From assembly GCA_009781045.1 (NCBI GenBank), contig WQYW01000029.1, positions 1-39,895 of the forward strand: a stretch of 39,895 bases of DNA, read 5' to 3'. Positions 8,588 through 16,834 of the stretch are shown here, piece after piece. Every line of letters begins with the position of its first letter. The stretch's first letter is position 1. Made by a program: the position numbers and the translations under genes. This DNA comes from Alphaproteobacteria bacterium. GTDB taxonomy: Bacteria > Pseudomonadota > Alphaproteobacteria > Rhizobiales > Xanthobacteraceae. The notes beneath the pieces were generated by a model. The model was not told the origin of the DNA and did no database searches. It was given only the letters and a program-made list of their open reading frames with translations.

Positions 8588-8962
8588 TGGCGCTGCCGCC
8601 ATCCGCCGAGGGCACGGAGTGGGCGCTGCACGAGATTTGAAGAGTGCCCAGTTCTGTTCGGCCGAGGCGAGGTGGCGGAGCGCGGGTAGCCGCTCCTGCG
8701 TGACGTGAGCGGCAAAATCCTGTCAACGGTCGCTTTCTCACGGTTGGGAAACAGAAGCTCTCAGCGGATCAAATCGCGCCCCCCACCACGATGGAGGGAT
8801 GGAACCCCTTGCGGTTCCCGACTTCCTCGATTCAGATTGTCCTGTTCCTGTCAGGCCGGGAGTCACCGGCTTGTCCGGCTCCGCAGAGGTGCAGATCCGG
8901 CTTTCTTGACAGCAAAGCGGTTCCTGCGCGATTGTGCGGCACTTTGCAGGAAGGGGGGGCCT
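8588..8962. other. Stretch between the Wzc-like gene and the helicase gene
   Basis: About 375 bases with no convincing gene. The helicase frame is open from a GTG at 8705, but residues before the GTG at 8963 are Arg/Cys/Ser-rich without protein-like pattern, so I treat this as upstream sequence. No promoter could be assigned. Confidence 0.4.
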
Positions 8963-11155
8963 GTGCCGAGGCCATATGCGATATGGTCGATCGCTCAACT
9001 GGAAGCCGAATTTGAGCGGGTCCAGGATGAGGGCGATCGTCAGGGCCTTCAGGCGCTCAGGGAGGAACTGAGGCTGCGGACCACAAAAAGGTCGCGCCAA
9101 CTCCTGGGCCTGGCGGACAGATTCGCCGGCTCAGCGGCCGGACCGGCGCGGCCCACGCAGGGCGCAGGTGGCCATAATAAGCACCCCCAGAATCAAGCCT
9201 CCGGGTCCAGGCAGTCACAGCCCCAAGGCGCGGCTGGCCTGAAACAGCCACAGCATCAAAGCGCTGGCTCAAAGCATCCCCAGCATCAAGGCAGTGGTCC
9301 CAGGCAATCGCTGCCACAAGACGGGGCTGGAGTGCAGCAGGCGCCGCCTCAGGGTGGAGGCCAGAAACAGACGCCGCCTCAGGCTGCGGCAGGGCCAAAG
9401 CAGATGCTGGCTCAGGGCGGGGCTGGGCCAAAGCAATCGCCGCCTCCGTGTGGCGGGACGAAGCACACGCAGCCGCAAGGTGCAGGTGGCCCGAAGCAGG
9501 CGTCGCCGCAAAACGCGCCTGGCCTCAGGCATGTGCAGCCACAGGGCGGGGCTGGGTCGAAGCAGGCGCCGCCTCAAGGTGGTGTCCCGAAGCCGACGCA
9601 GCCGCAAAGCGCGGCGGCGGGTTCAAAGCCGACGACGCCTCAAGCCACAGCCGCAAACGGGTCGCAGCCGCAAGGCGCGAGTGGGAATCGTGCCGTCCGT
9701 GATCGGCCGCGCCTGACGCCGACGGAGGAGCAACTGAATGCCGTCGACCAGTTCAAAACGGGCGGGTCGCTCAAGATCAACGCCTATGCGGGAACCGGGA
9801 AAACATCGACACTGGAATTTCTGGCGCATAGCACCGGAAGGCGCGGTCAGTACATCGCCTTCAACCGGAGCATCGTCAATGACGCCAGGGAGAAATTCCC
9901 CTCCACGGTGAACTGCTCGACCACGCACGCCATGGCCTATCGCGCCACCCCGTCGAGCTTCAAGCACGACGAGAAGATGACGCGCAGAATCGGTCCGCAC
10001 CAGCTTGCGGAAGTCCTCAAGCTGAAGCGATGGCAGGCCGACAAGAACCATGTCTTCCAGCCGAGGTCTCTGGGCTTTCTGATCCTGGAAACCCTGCGGC
10101 ACTTCATGCAGAGCGCGGACCGGGAACCCGGCGCCGAACATGTGCCGAGTCACGGATCGCTGACTGCCGCGTCGGAAAAGACTCTGGCAGCCGTTGCCGA
10201 ATTTGCGGTGCGCGGGGCCAAACATGTCTGGAAGCGCATGACGGATCCGCAGGACGTGCTTCCGCTCGGCCATGACGGCTATGTCAAGCTGTGGGCACTG
10301 GGCCACCCCAGGATTCCGGCTGATTTCATCCTGCTCGATGAGGCCCAGGACACCAATCCGGTGGTGCTCGATGTGCTGCGGCGACAGTCCGCGCAGATGA
10401 TCTATGTCGGAGACCGGTACCAGCAGATCTACCAGTGGCGCGGCGCGGTCAACGCGATGGAGAAAATCGACACCGACAAAAGTTCCTACCTCACCATGTC
10501 CTTCCGCTTCGGCAAGCCGATTGCCGACGTGGCCTCGCGGATTCTGGCGCTGCTTGACGAGACCCACACCATCACCGGCAATCCGAAGATTGCCAGCCGG
10601 ATCGGGCGGGTGACGGCACCGGATGCCATTCTTGGACGCACCAATGCATCAACCATCACGGCGCTGATCAACAGCCTGATTGAGGGAAAGAGACCTTATC
10701 TGGTCGGCGGCACCGGAGAAGTGATCGAGATGCTGAAAGGCGTCGCGGATCTCAAAAAGGGCATGCAGAGCACGGTGCCGGAATTCTTCGGGTTCAATTC
10801 CTGGACGCAGGTGATCGATTTCTCCAAGAGCGATGAAGGCCATCACCTGACCACATTCGTCAATCTGGTGCAGAGCCGTGGCGAGCAGCAGCTGAAATGG
10901 GCGCTTGAAAAGGTGGTCAGCGAAGACAGCTGCGACATCGTCATCTCGACCGCACACAAGGCCAAGGGACGTGAGTGGCAGAGAGTGCGCCTGATGGACG
11001 ACTTCATGCGCGCGGAACAAAGGGCTGCGCAGGCACCTCCGCCCCGGGAACCCAAACCGCCGGACCCGGAAGAGACAAGGCTGTTTTATGTCGCGGTGAC
11101 GCGGGCGATTGAGTGCGTCGATGTGCCGGATTCGATTCTGGATCTGATGGAGTGA
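8963..11155 (+). CDS. UvrD-family superfamily 1 DNA helicase with Gln/Pro/Gly repeat linker
   Basis: SF1A ATP-dependent helicase, about 730 residues from GTG 8963. The N-terminus has a short charged helical region (QLEAEFERVQDEGDRQGLQ, then EELRLRTTKRSRQLL). About 175 residues of low-complexity repeats follow, then the helicase core. Motifs seen: I/Walker A AYAGTGKTST (about residue 275), II ILLDEAQDTNP (about 459), III YVGDRYQQIYQWRGA, IV TMSFRFG, V STAHKAKGREWQ (about 661), VI LFYVAVTRAIE (about 710). All catalytic residues are present, so it should be active; the core resembles the FBH1/UvrD-like group. GTG 8963 has GGAAGGGGG directly upstream, which favours it over the GTG at 8705. It converges on the SWIM gene. 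The DNA substrate is unknown. Confidence 0.88.
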   Translation: MPRPYAIWSIAQLEAEFERVQDEGDRQGLQALREELRLRTTKRSRQLLGLADRFAGSAAGPARPTQGAGGHNKHPQNQASGSRQSQPQGAAGLKQPQHQSAGSKHPQHQGSGPRQSLPQDGAGVQQAPPQGGGQKQTPPQAAAGPKQMLAQGGAGPKQSPPPCGGTKHTQPQGAGGPKQASPQNAPGLRHVQPQGGAGSKQAPPQGGVPKPTQPQSAAAGSKPTTPQATAANGSQPQGASGNRAVRDRPRLTPTEEQLNAVDQFKTGGSLKINAYAGTGKTSTLEFLAHSTGRRGQYIAFNRSIVNDAREKFPSTVNCSTTHAMAYRATPSSFKHDEKMTRRIGPHQLAEVLKLKRWQADKNHVFQPRSLGFLILETLRHFMQSADREPGAEHVPSHGSLTAASEKTLAAVAEFAVRGAKHVWKRMTDPQDVLPLGHDGYVKLWALGHPRIPADFILLDEAQDTNPVVLDVLRRQSAQMIYVGDRYQQIYQWRGAVNAMEKIDTDKSSYLTMSFRFGKPIADVASRILALLDETHTITGNPKIASRIGRVTAPDAILGRTNASTITALINSLIEGKRPYLVGGTGEVIEMLKGVADLKKGMQSTVPEFFGFNSWTQVIDFSKSDEGHHLTTFVNLVQSRGEQQLKWALEKVVSEDSCDIVISTAHKAKGREWQRVRLMDDFMRAEQRAAQAPPPREPKPPDPEETRLFYVAVTRAIECVDVPDSILDLME
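9166..9696 (+). repeat. In-frame minisatellite, about 16 units of 30-33 bp
   Basis: Imperfect tandem units encode 10-11 residues each with consensus G-x-K-Q-x-x-P-Q-G-x-A (examples GPKQMLAQGGA, GPKQASPQNAP, GSKQAPPQGGV). All length changes keep the frame, so the helicase stays open. The units are diverged at DNA level, so the array is not freshly expanded. Confidence 0.85.
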
Positions 11156-11252
11156 GGGCGGTCGGGAATTGCGCTGGCGGAACAGAGGCGTCGCCTTGTT
11201 GGCCGGGAAGCCGGGCAGGTTGCGCCCGCGCGATTTTGCGGTTGGCACGGAG

Positions 11253-13344
11253 TTATTTCATCCAGGGCAGCGATGCCCGCGCCAGTCGCAGAACAGAGAT
11301 GGCATAGGCGGCGCGGAGCGCCGCCTCGGCGTGCGGCTGCTCGGCCAAAGATCGGTAGAGGCGTGCCGCAACAGAAAACCCGGCCCGCTCCAGATCATCG
11401 GCCAGATCATCGGCAAGAGGGATGGATTGGGCCGCAGCAACGCCGCTTTCGGCGCGCCGCAGCAGGCCATTCCATGCCCGTGCCAACACGTGATCGGTGG
11501 CGTGGGTGTCGGTGACGAAGGAACGCGGTCCGGTCGTGGCAGCGTTTCTCAGCCGCTGCAACAGATCGGCGAGGAAGGAGGCTTCCTTTGCGGAACGTTC
11601 CGGCGTGAAATCAAACAGATGCCAGGTGGTGCCCCACAGCGCATAAGGCCGCAGCGTGATCCGGTCGTCCTCCAGTGTCGCGGTCGCCACCACGGCGGAG
11701 ATACGGTTGTTCCGGGTTATCTCCTCAAGGACGGAGATCCGGTTTTTTTCGATGCCCCGGTGATCGAGGGTGAGGCCGATCCAGCGTCCCGAGCTGTCCG
11801 CCACCGGCCAGATCAGGGTCTGGGAAATTTCGTCGAAGCGTGCAGCGGCGTGGCGCGCGAGAAGCAGGAGCACGGGGACATCAGCTGAGCGGTCAGCCGT
11901 CAGTCGCGGGGTCAATCTGGCCTGGAGATGGGTCTGAAGCCGGCCCCAGTCCTCGAAGGCGCAGGACCACTGCTGCACGGCCTCGGACGTGGGCTGCCAG
12001 GGCGAGATTCGGGCCGTTGTGCTGGCAGAGGTCGACAGTCGTCCGCTGGCAGAGGCCTGGGCGTTCTGGAGGAATATCTGTGACTGGCACAGGCCGGACA
12101 TGGGTTCGCCCCAGATGCTGGTCGTGGAGAAGGCCAGCAACGGATCAAATCGCGCATCGGTCCGGGTCGGCGCGGGCCAGGGTCAGCGAGTACGTCCTGC
12201 CGCCCGCTGGCGCGAAGAAATGAGCCGTGACCCCGTGGGCTCCGCTCGGGGTCTGCCACCGGCGGGCACCAAGTCCGAACAGTTCAACCGCGCCGATGTC
12301 GGTGTACTCCTGGCGGACCACGCCGCGAAGCCGGCTCTGCAAGGGGGCCAGCGGAGCGCTCTCCAGAGCCATGGTGAGGGCATAGGTTTCGGCGAGCAGC
12401 CTGAGCAGACCGTCTGGATCGGCATCAGAATTGCGCAGCCGCAGCGCCGCGATATGGGCGGCAATGCGTCGCAACAGGATGGCCAGTCGCGGTGCTGCTT
12501 CGACGCGGCTCGACACTGCGAGTCTCTGTGCCTCGTCTTCCAGCGCCACGGGAACCAGGACGAAAGCGGACGTCCAGGCGCGTTCCAGAAATCCGCGGAT
12601 GTCAGGCAATCCCGCCGTGTCCCTGGCTCGGGAGGAAGTCAATGGATTCGCCAGCTCTGGATCGGGCAATGGCAGGTCGAAGGCACGGCGGACGGCCAGA
12701 GTGGCGGTGGCCACCACAATCCTGCGCGCGGATGCCGGTGCCTTGGTGATCGCAGCTTTCAGTCCGCCTTCGGGCAGAAAGATCACGCTGTGAGCCGGGA
12801 GTTGTACAACAAGACTGCCGCCGCGGTCCTCAATTTGAGCCGTTCTGTCGTCGCGTTTGAGGATTTTTGCCAGACCTGCCTTGCCGGCGAAGCGTGCGAT
12901 GGTTTCGGGCGTCATGGCTTCGAATACCGACCGCCAGTCGACCGCTGGTGCCTCAGGAGGCGTGCTTTCGCGCAAGTGCAGGACGGCGGCGAGGCGGTGG
13001 CGGCAGATGCCGGGTGCCGGGCAGATGCAGCTGCTCTTCGCCAGCCCCTCGGCGGAAAGGCGCACGGTTTCACCGTCGACTGCGAGTTCGGCACTGCTGT
13101 CGTCCTCGCGGCGCAGTTCCATCTTCCCGCTCGCGGCATCATTGGCTGGCGCATTTTCTGGATGACAAGGCTCAATCGTGCAGTGCCGGATGCCCCGCCT
13201 GATATCGCCTTGACAAAGGAAGAAATCGAGGTCCTTGACAGCGCGGTCAAAGATGAACCGGGCCGTGCTGGCGACAGGACTTTGTCTCACTACTTGATCA
13301 AGATCGCGAGGCTCGGTGGGTATCTCCAGCGACCGGACAGACAT
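11253..13344 (-). pseudogene. SWIM zinc-finger protein gene with a frameshift
   Basis: Two adjacent minus-strand frames make one protein. The upstream part (from ATG 13344; the frame is open to 13620) carries a SWIM zinc finger, C-x-C-x5-C-x-H, in CICPAPGICRHRLAAVLHLRE. A long helical region follows, and it ends at a TGA at 12145 after SLTLARADPD. The next frame (11253-12178) reads on as DARFDPLLAFSTTSIWG, the expected continuation of such proteins, so a one-base shift lies near 12150-12170. The total would be about 695 residues. SWIM domains bind DNA or proteins; relatives of this layout often neighbour MoxR-type ATPase and VWA genes, but none is present here. The start is uncertain because the ribosome site is weak. 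The frameshift may be real decay or a sequencing error. Confidence 0.75.
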
Positions 13345-13626
13345 CCGCCAGGAAATACAGTTATGTGGCGAGGGTTGTACCGCCTCAATTACATCCTTGA
13401 GGGTGTCGCGGTCGCTGACAGGATGCGCCGTGCTCGGGAGGCGGGAGGGGGGGCGCGCTCGGAAGGGCCGGCGCGCTTGAGAGGTCGGGGCACCGTCGCG
13501 AGGGGGCGCATGAAAAGATGTGGGTAATCGTAAGGCCGGGGGTATTGTCAGGAAGCTGATGGAATAGAATGGAAATTCGCTGGTGCCCTCCTCCATGGCA
13601 GCGTTGATTCCGTGAGGCACAGGTCC

Positions 13627-13881
13627 TCAACGGCAGAAGTGAAGCGTGCGATTGCCAACTCCCCAGAGTGCTGCGGCAACCGCAGCCCCCAGAGCTGCGA
13701 TGGTGATGTGCAAACGAGTGAGATGGGCTGCAAATCGCGCCATTGCCGCGGAAACAAAAAACGGCAAAGTCCAATGGAGCAAGGCCTGTGTCATCCGGAT
13801 GGGGCAAAAGGCAAAAAGGTTCAAGGGGCCTGTCGTCGGATCGTGTGCAGGGATTTGGTCCGCAGCGCTTGCTGAACTCAT
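13627..13881 (-). CDS. Possible small membrane protein
   Basis: 84-residue frame with an ATG at 13881 and a hydrophobic C-terminal half (ALLHWTLPFFVSAAMARFAA, then ITIAALGAAVAAALWGVG) that could form one or two membrane helices. No family recognised and no good ribosome site. It lies between the SWIM and Sel1 genes on the same strand. Could be chance. Confidence 0.3.
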   Translation of the reverse strand: MSSASAADQIPAHDPTTGPLNLFAFCPIRMTQALLHWTLPFFVSAAMARFAAHLTRLHITIAALGAAVAAALWGVGNRTLHFCR

Positions 13882-13952
13882 CGGCTTGCCGCAGAAAACC
13901 CAACCAATGCCGATGGCCTGGCGCTGTTTAATGTCAGGGGGAGCGGAGAAGA

Positions 13953-14429
13953 TCAGGTGGAGGGCTCGTCATCGTAGCAGGGGATGTCGACATCATGGGC
14001 GTACATCCAGCCGGCGTTGACCTGGGAAGGCCGCCAGCCTTGTCTGGCGGCCTTGAGAAACCAGCCCAGCGCTCGCGGATTATCCTGCGCCACGCCGCGT
14101 CCCTCCATATATAGCACGCCGATATGGTGCTGGCTGCAAACGTAGCCCTGTCTGGCCGCCATCAGGAACCACCGGGCTGCTTCCACATCATCCTGAGGCA
14201 CACCGTGGCCGGTCAGATAGAGCACACCAAGACAATCCTGCGCTTCCGCCTGTCCCTGGGCGGCCGCCCGTCGGTACCAAAAGGCAGCCTTGGCGTCGTT
14301 GACGGCAATGCTGTCACCGACGCCGATCCGTCGTGCGTCGCCGAGCAGGGTCTGGGCCATTGGATCTCCAAGGCGAGCAGCGGCCGCGAGTTCCTTGAGG
14401 GGGACGTCACCGATCATCGTTTCTGTCAT
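13953..14429 (-). CDS. Sel1-repeat (TPR-like) protein
   Basis: 158-residue protein built of Sel1-like repeats, alpha-helical hairpins used for protein-protein contacts. Three repeats are visible, with the landmarks AKAAFWYRRAAAQGQAEAQ, LGVLYLTGHGVPQDD, AARWFLMAARQGYVCSQ, IGVLYMEGRGVAQDN, ALGWFLKAARQG. The frame is open to 14507, but the ATG at 14429 begins a plausible protein (MTETMIGDVPLKEL), so it is preferred. There is no signal peptide, so it is probably cytoplasmic. Part of its N-terminal coding region (14346-14396) recurs at 15185-15235 inside the broken CoA-transferase gene. The client is unknown. Confidence 0.82.
   Translation of the reverse strand: MTETMIGDVPLKELAAAARLGDPMAQTLLGDARRIGVGDSIAVNDAKAAFWYRRAAAQGQAEAQDCLGVLYLTGHGVPQDDVEAARWFLMAARQGYVCSQHHIGVLYMEGRGVAQDNPRALGWFLKAARQGWRPSQVNAGWMYAHDVDIPCYDDEPST
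14346..14396 (+). repeat. 51-bp segment, copy A (second copy at 15185-15235)
   Basis: This part of the Sel1 gene is repeated with two mismatches at 15185-15235 in the same orientation. In the second copy it is joined directly to a copy of 14491-14558, skipping 94 bases. Confidence 0.9.
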
Positions 14430-14524
14430 GATTTCTGTTTTTGCACAGGTTGGTGCAGGTCGCAACGATCGGGATTGCAAATGCGGCAGGATTGAATTGA
14501 TGAGCAAGGGTGGTTAGGTTGGGG

Positions 14525-14560
14525 GTATCCGAGGCATCGCTGCCTCGGCCTCATTGAAGG
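14525..14560 (+). repeat. CRISPR-like repeat, solitary copy 1
   Basis: 36-bp element matching the copies at 15270 and 15347 with a change at position 2 and at the last base. It contains the perfect 8-bp stem CCGAGGCA/TGCCTCGG around loop TCGC and ends in CCTCATTGAAG. The 34 bases before it are also nearly identical to the 34 before copy 2. Confidence 0.7.
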
Positions 14561-14779
14561 AAGGAAGCATTGGAGACCGGCGCGGTCCGTGCGGCTGGCA
14601 CCGACCGCCGACCGCAACACCACGACGGTGGCGTGGACACTGGGGCGAAATCGGGGGTTGGGCTGGCGAACGTCTGGTGAGATGCTGTGTTGAAGGGAAT
14701 CGCGCCAGGCGATGATGCCCATGATGCGGCAGGGTGGCTCCTGTGCCGATCCTGGAGAAAGAAGAGATAAGGGGCGGGA

Positions 14780-15262
14780 ATGTCGAGCGATCAATCGGTC
14801 CCGTCCGGGAGAGGCGGATCCGGCCCGCTGGCGGGCCTGTGCATTGTCGAATTCGCCGGCATCGGACCGGCACCGGTTGCCGGCATGCTGCTCTCGGACA
14901 TGGGGGCGGATGTGGTCACCCTGGTTCGGGTCGGCGACAAGCCGAATATGAGGGCGGGGCGCCGGGGGCGGCGGATCATCAGGGTTGATCTCAAGGACAA
15001 AGCGGGACACGCGAATGTCCTTGAACTGCTGGGGCGTACCGATGCCCTGATCGAGGGCTTCCGTTCCGGCGTCATGGAGCGGCTCGGTCTTGGGCCGGAC
15101 GTGGTGTTGGCCCGCAATCCGAAACTGGTTTATGGCCGCATGACGGGATGGGGCCAGGACGGGCCGCTAGCGCACGTGGCCGGCCAGAGTCTGGGCCATT
15201 GGGTCTCCAAGGCGAGCAGCGGCCGCGAGTTCCTTATTGAATTGATGAGCAAGGCTGGTTAG
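14780..15262 (+). pseudogene. CaiB/BaiF-type (family III) CoA-transferase, N-terminal fragment
   Basis: Family III CoA-transferases, including alpha-methylacyl-CoA racemases, act on acyl-CoAs. The fragment starts at an ATG with AAGGGGCGGGA upstream and shows family landmarks: GLCIVEFAGIGPAPVAGMLL, SDMGADVVTLVR, VDLKDKAGHANVLELLGRTD, LIEGFRSGVMERLGLGPD, NPKLVYGRMTGWGQDGPLA. At about base 15184, right after LAHVAG, the match ends and the frame enters the duplicated 51-bp segment and repeat-derived sequence, stopping at 15262. The middle of the enzyme, including the usual region after AGHD, is absent. The rest of the gene resumes near 15395. As it stands it should not be functional. Confidence 0.85.
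15185..15235 (+). repeat. 51-bp segment, copy B
   Basis: Second copy of 14346-14396 with two mismatches. It marks the left junction of foreign sequence in the CoA-transferase gene and is fused to a copy of 14491-14558. Confidence 0.9.
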
Positions 15263-15269
15263 GTTGGGT

Positions 15270-15382
15270 GCATCCGAGGCATCGCTGCCTGCCTCGGCCT
15301 CATTGAAGATTGGAAACCGTTCCAGGCGATGCGTGAGACTTGGCAGGCATCCGAGGCATCGCTGCCTCGGCCTCATTGAAGC
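15270..15382 (+). CRISPR. Two-repeat CRISPR-like remnant inside the CoA-transferase gene
   Basis: Copy 2 (15270-15308, with an extra GCCT that extends its hairpin) and copy 3 (15347-15382, the cleanest 36-bp form) are separated by a unique spacer of 37-38 bases. Each repeat has an internal 8-bp palindrome (CCGAGGCA tcgc TGCCTCGG) and the 3' end CCTCATTGAAGC, a shape and ending seen in some CRISPR repeats. Only two adjacent units exist, with no leader and no cas genes in the window. A dispersed palindromic element is an alternative. The CoA-transferase frame resumes directly after copy 3. Confidence 0.45.
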
Positions 15383-15388
15383 CTCGAG

Positions 15389-15862
15389 ATGAGCGATACC
15401 GGCACCTGGACGGAGCATCGTCAGAGCAACCTGCTCGATGGCGGGGCGTATTTCTATGGGGTCTATGAGTGCGCCTGCGGCAATTTCATCTCGATCGGGC
15501 CTCTGGAGCCGCAATTCTATGCGTTGCTGCGCCAGCAGCTCGGCCTTAACGAGAGTGAATTTGATGCCCGGATGGACCGGGAAGCCTGGCCGGGGCTGAA
15601 AGAAAAGCTGAATTATGTTTTCAGGAGCCGGACGCGCGAGGAGTGGTGTCGGATCCTGGAGGGCACGGACAGCTGCTTTGCCCCGGTCCTGACCATGTCG
15701 GAGGCCAAAAGCCATCCCCATCTGGTGGCCCGCAAGGTCTTTGTCGAGCATGATGGCGTGACGCAACCGGCACCAGCCCCGCGCTTTTCGCGCACGCCTT
15801 CGAGGATCCAGGACAGCACGGAAACCGACATTGCCGCAGTGTTGCGGGCATGGCAGGGATAG
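15389..15862 (+). pseudogene. CaiB/BaiF-type CoA-transferase, C-terminal fragment
   Basis: The 3' part of the gene begun at 14780. Family landmarks start at GTWTEHRQSNLLDGGAYFYG, then YECACGNFISIGPLEPQFYA, YVFRSRTREEWCRILEGTD, CFAPVLTMSEA, HPHLVARKVF and APRFSRTPS, the usual C-terminal end. The first residues (MSDT) come from a fortuitous ATG seven bases after the last CRISPR-like repeat. By family length about 70-80 residues of the enzyme's middle are missing. It lies just upstream of the SDR and acyl-CoA dehydrogenase genes, so the intact gene was probably part of an acyl-CoA catabolic operon. Confidence 0.85.
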
Positions 15863-15943
15863 CGCGAACATATGCGAGGTCCGGGCTGATCCGGCCTGGC
15901 AGCATTCAGAGAAAATATCGGTTCTTTAGAGAGGGAGTTTGCG

Positions 15944-16702
15944 ATGCAGATGAATGGAACTTCGGTATTTATCACGGGCGGCGGGTCCGGTCTCGGCGCG
16001 GCGACGGCGCGGCTTTTGACGGAGCGCGGGGCCAGGGTCACCTGTTTCGACCTTAATGAGGCCAATGTGAAGCGCGTGGCCGGAGAGTTCGGTGGGCTCG
16101 GCGTGGTCGGTGACGTCTCGCGCGAGGACGATGTCGCGGCCGCCCTGGCTCAGGCCGATAAGGCCTTCGGCGTGCCGCGGGTGGTGGTCAATTGCGCCGG
16201 CATCGGGGATGCCGCGACCACGGTCAGCAAGAAGGGGCCGTTTCCTCTCGCCACCTTCACCAAAGTGATCACGGTCAATCTGATCGGCACATTCAACGTC
16301 ATCCGCCTTGCCGCCGAATTGATGTCCAAGGCTGATCCGATCGGCGAAGAGCGCGGCGTCATCGTCAATTCGGCCTCCGTCGCCGCCTTTGATGGACAGA
16401 TCGGCCAGGCTGCCTATTCGGCATCGAAAGGCGGCATTGTCGGCATGACCCTGCCGATTGCGCGCGACCTGTCGCGTTTTGGCATTCGCGTCAACACCAT
16501 CGCTCCGGGACTGTTCCTGACCCCGCTGATGGCGACCCTGTCGGAGGAAATCCAGCGCAGTCTGGCCTCCCAGGTGCCATTCCCGCCCCGGCTGGGCGAT
16601 CCGCGCGAATATGCCATGCTGGTGGCCTCGATCGTCGATAACCCGATGCTCAACGGCGAAACCATCCGTCTTGATGGCGCCATTCGCATGGGGCCGAAAT
16701 AG
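15944..16702 (+). CDS. SDR-family 3-hydroxyacyl-CoA dehydrogenase
   Basis: 252-residue short-chain dehydrogenase of the HSD17B10 (type II 3-hydroxyacyl-CoA dehydrogenase) type, which oxidises 3-hydroxyacyl-CoA to 3-ketoacyl-CoA with NAD. Cofactor motif TGGGSGLG at residues 10-17, acidic residue after the second strand (CFDLNE), NCAGIG, catalytic Ser in [10 protein letters not shown], and YSASK with the catalytic Tyr and Lys. The insert [20 protein letters not shown] and the end [16 protein letters not shown] are typical of this subgroup. AGAGGGAG sits upstream of the ATG. Its position between the CoA-transferase remnant and an acyl-CoA dehydrogenase supports beta-oxidation of a fatty or branched acyl-CoA. 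Confidence 0.92.
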   Translation: MQMNGTSVFITGGGSGLGAATARLLTERGARVTCFDLNEANVKRVAGEFGGLGVVGDVSREDDVAAALAQADKAFGVPRVVVNCAGIGDAATTVSKKGPFPLATFTKVITVNLIGTFNVIRLAAELMSKADPIGEERGVIVNSASVAAFDGQIGQAAYSASKGGIVGMTLPIARDLSRFGIRVNTIAPGLFLTPLMATLSEEIQRSLASQVPFPPRLGDPREYAMLVASIVDNPMLNGETIRLDGAIRMGPK

Positions 16703-16731
16703 GCTTTATCCAAGACCTGCGACCGAAACTG

Positions 16732-16767
16732 CCGGATCTCCCAACGCATCTCGCGCGGGAGATCCGG
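16732..16767. repeat. Perfect 11-bp inverted repeat
   Basis: CCGGATCTCCC (16732-16742) and GGGAGATCCGG (16757-16767) flank a 14-base loop between the SDR and acyl-CoA dehydrogenase genes. There is no T tract, so it may be an RNA processing or stabilising hairpin, or an operator, rather than a terminator. Confidence 0.6.
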
Positions 16768-16834
16768 GGCACGAAAAAGGCGCCTTGCGGGCAGGCGCGA
16801 TATTGCCGGGAAAACGAGCCATTGGGGGACCGGA

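Noticed and set aside
11989..13527. 512-residue plus-strand frame
   Set aside because: Antisense to the SWIM gene; Gln/Arg/Gly-rich with no recognisable family.
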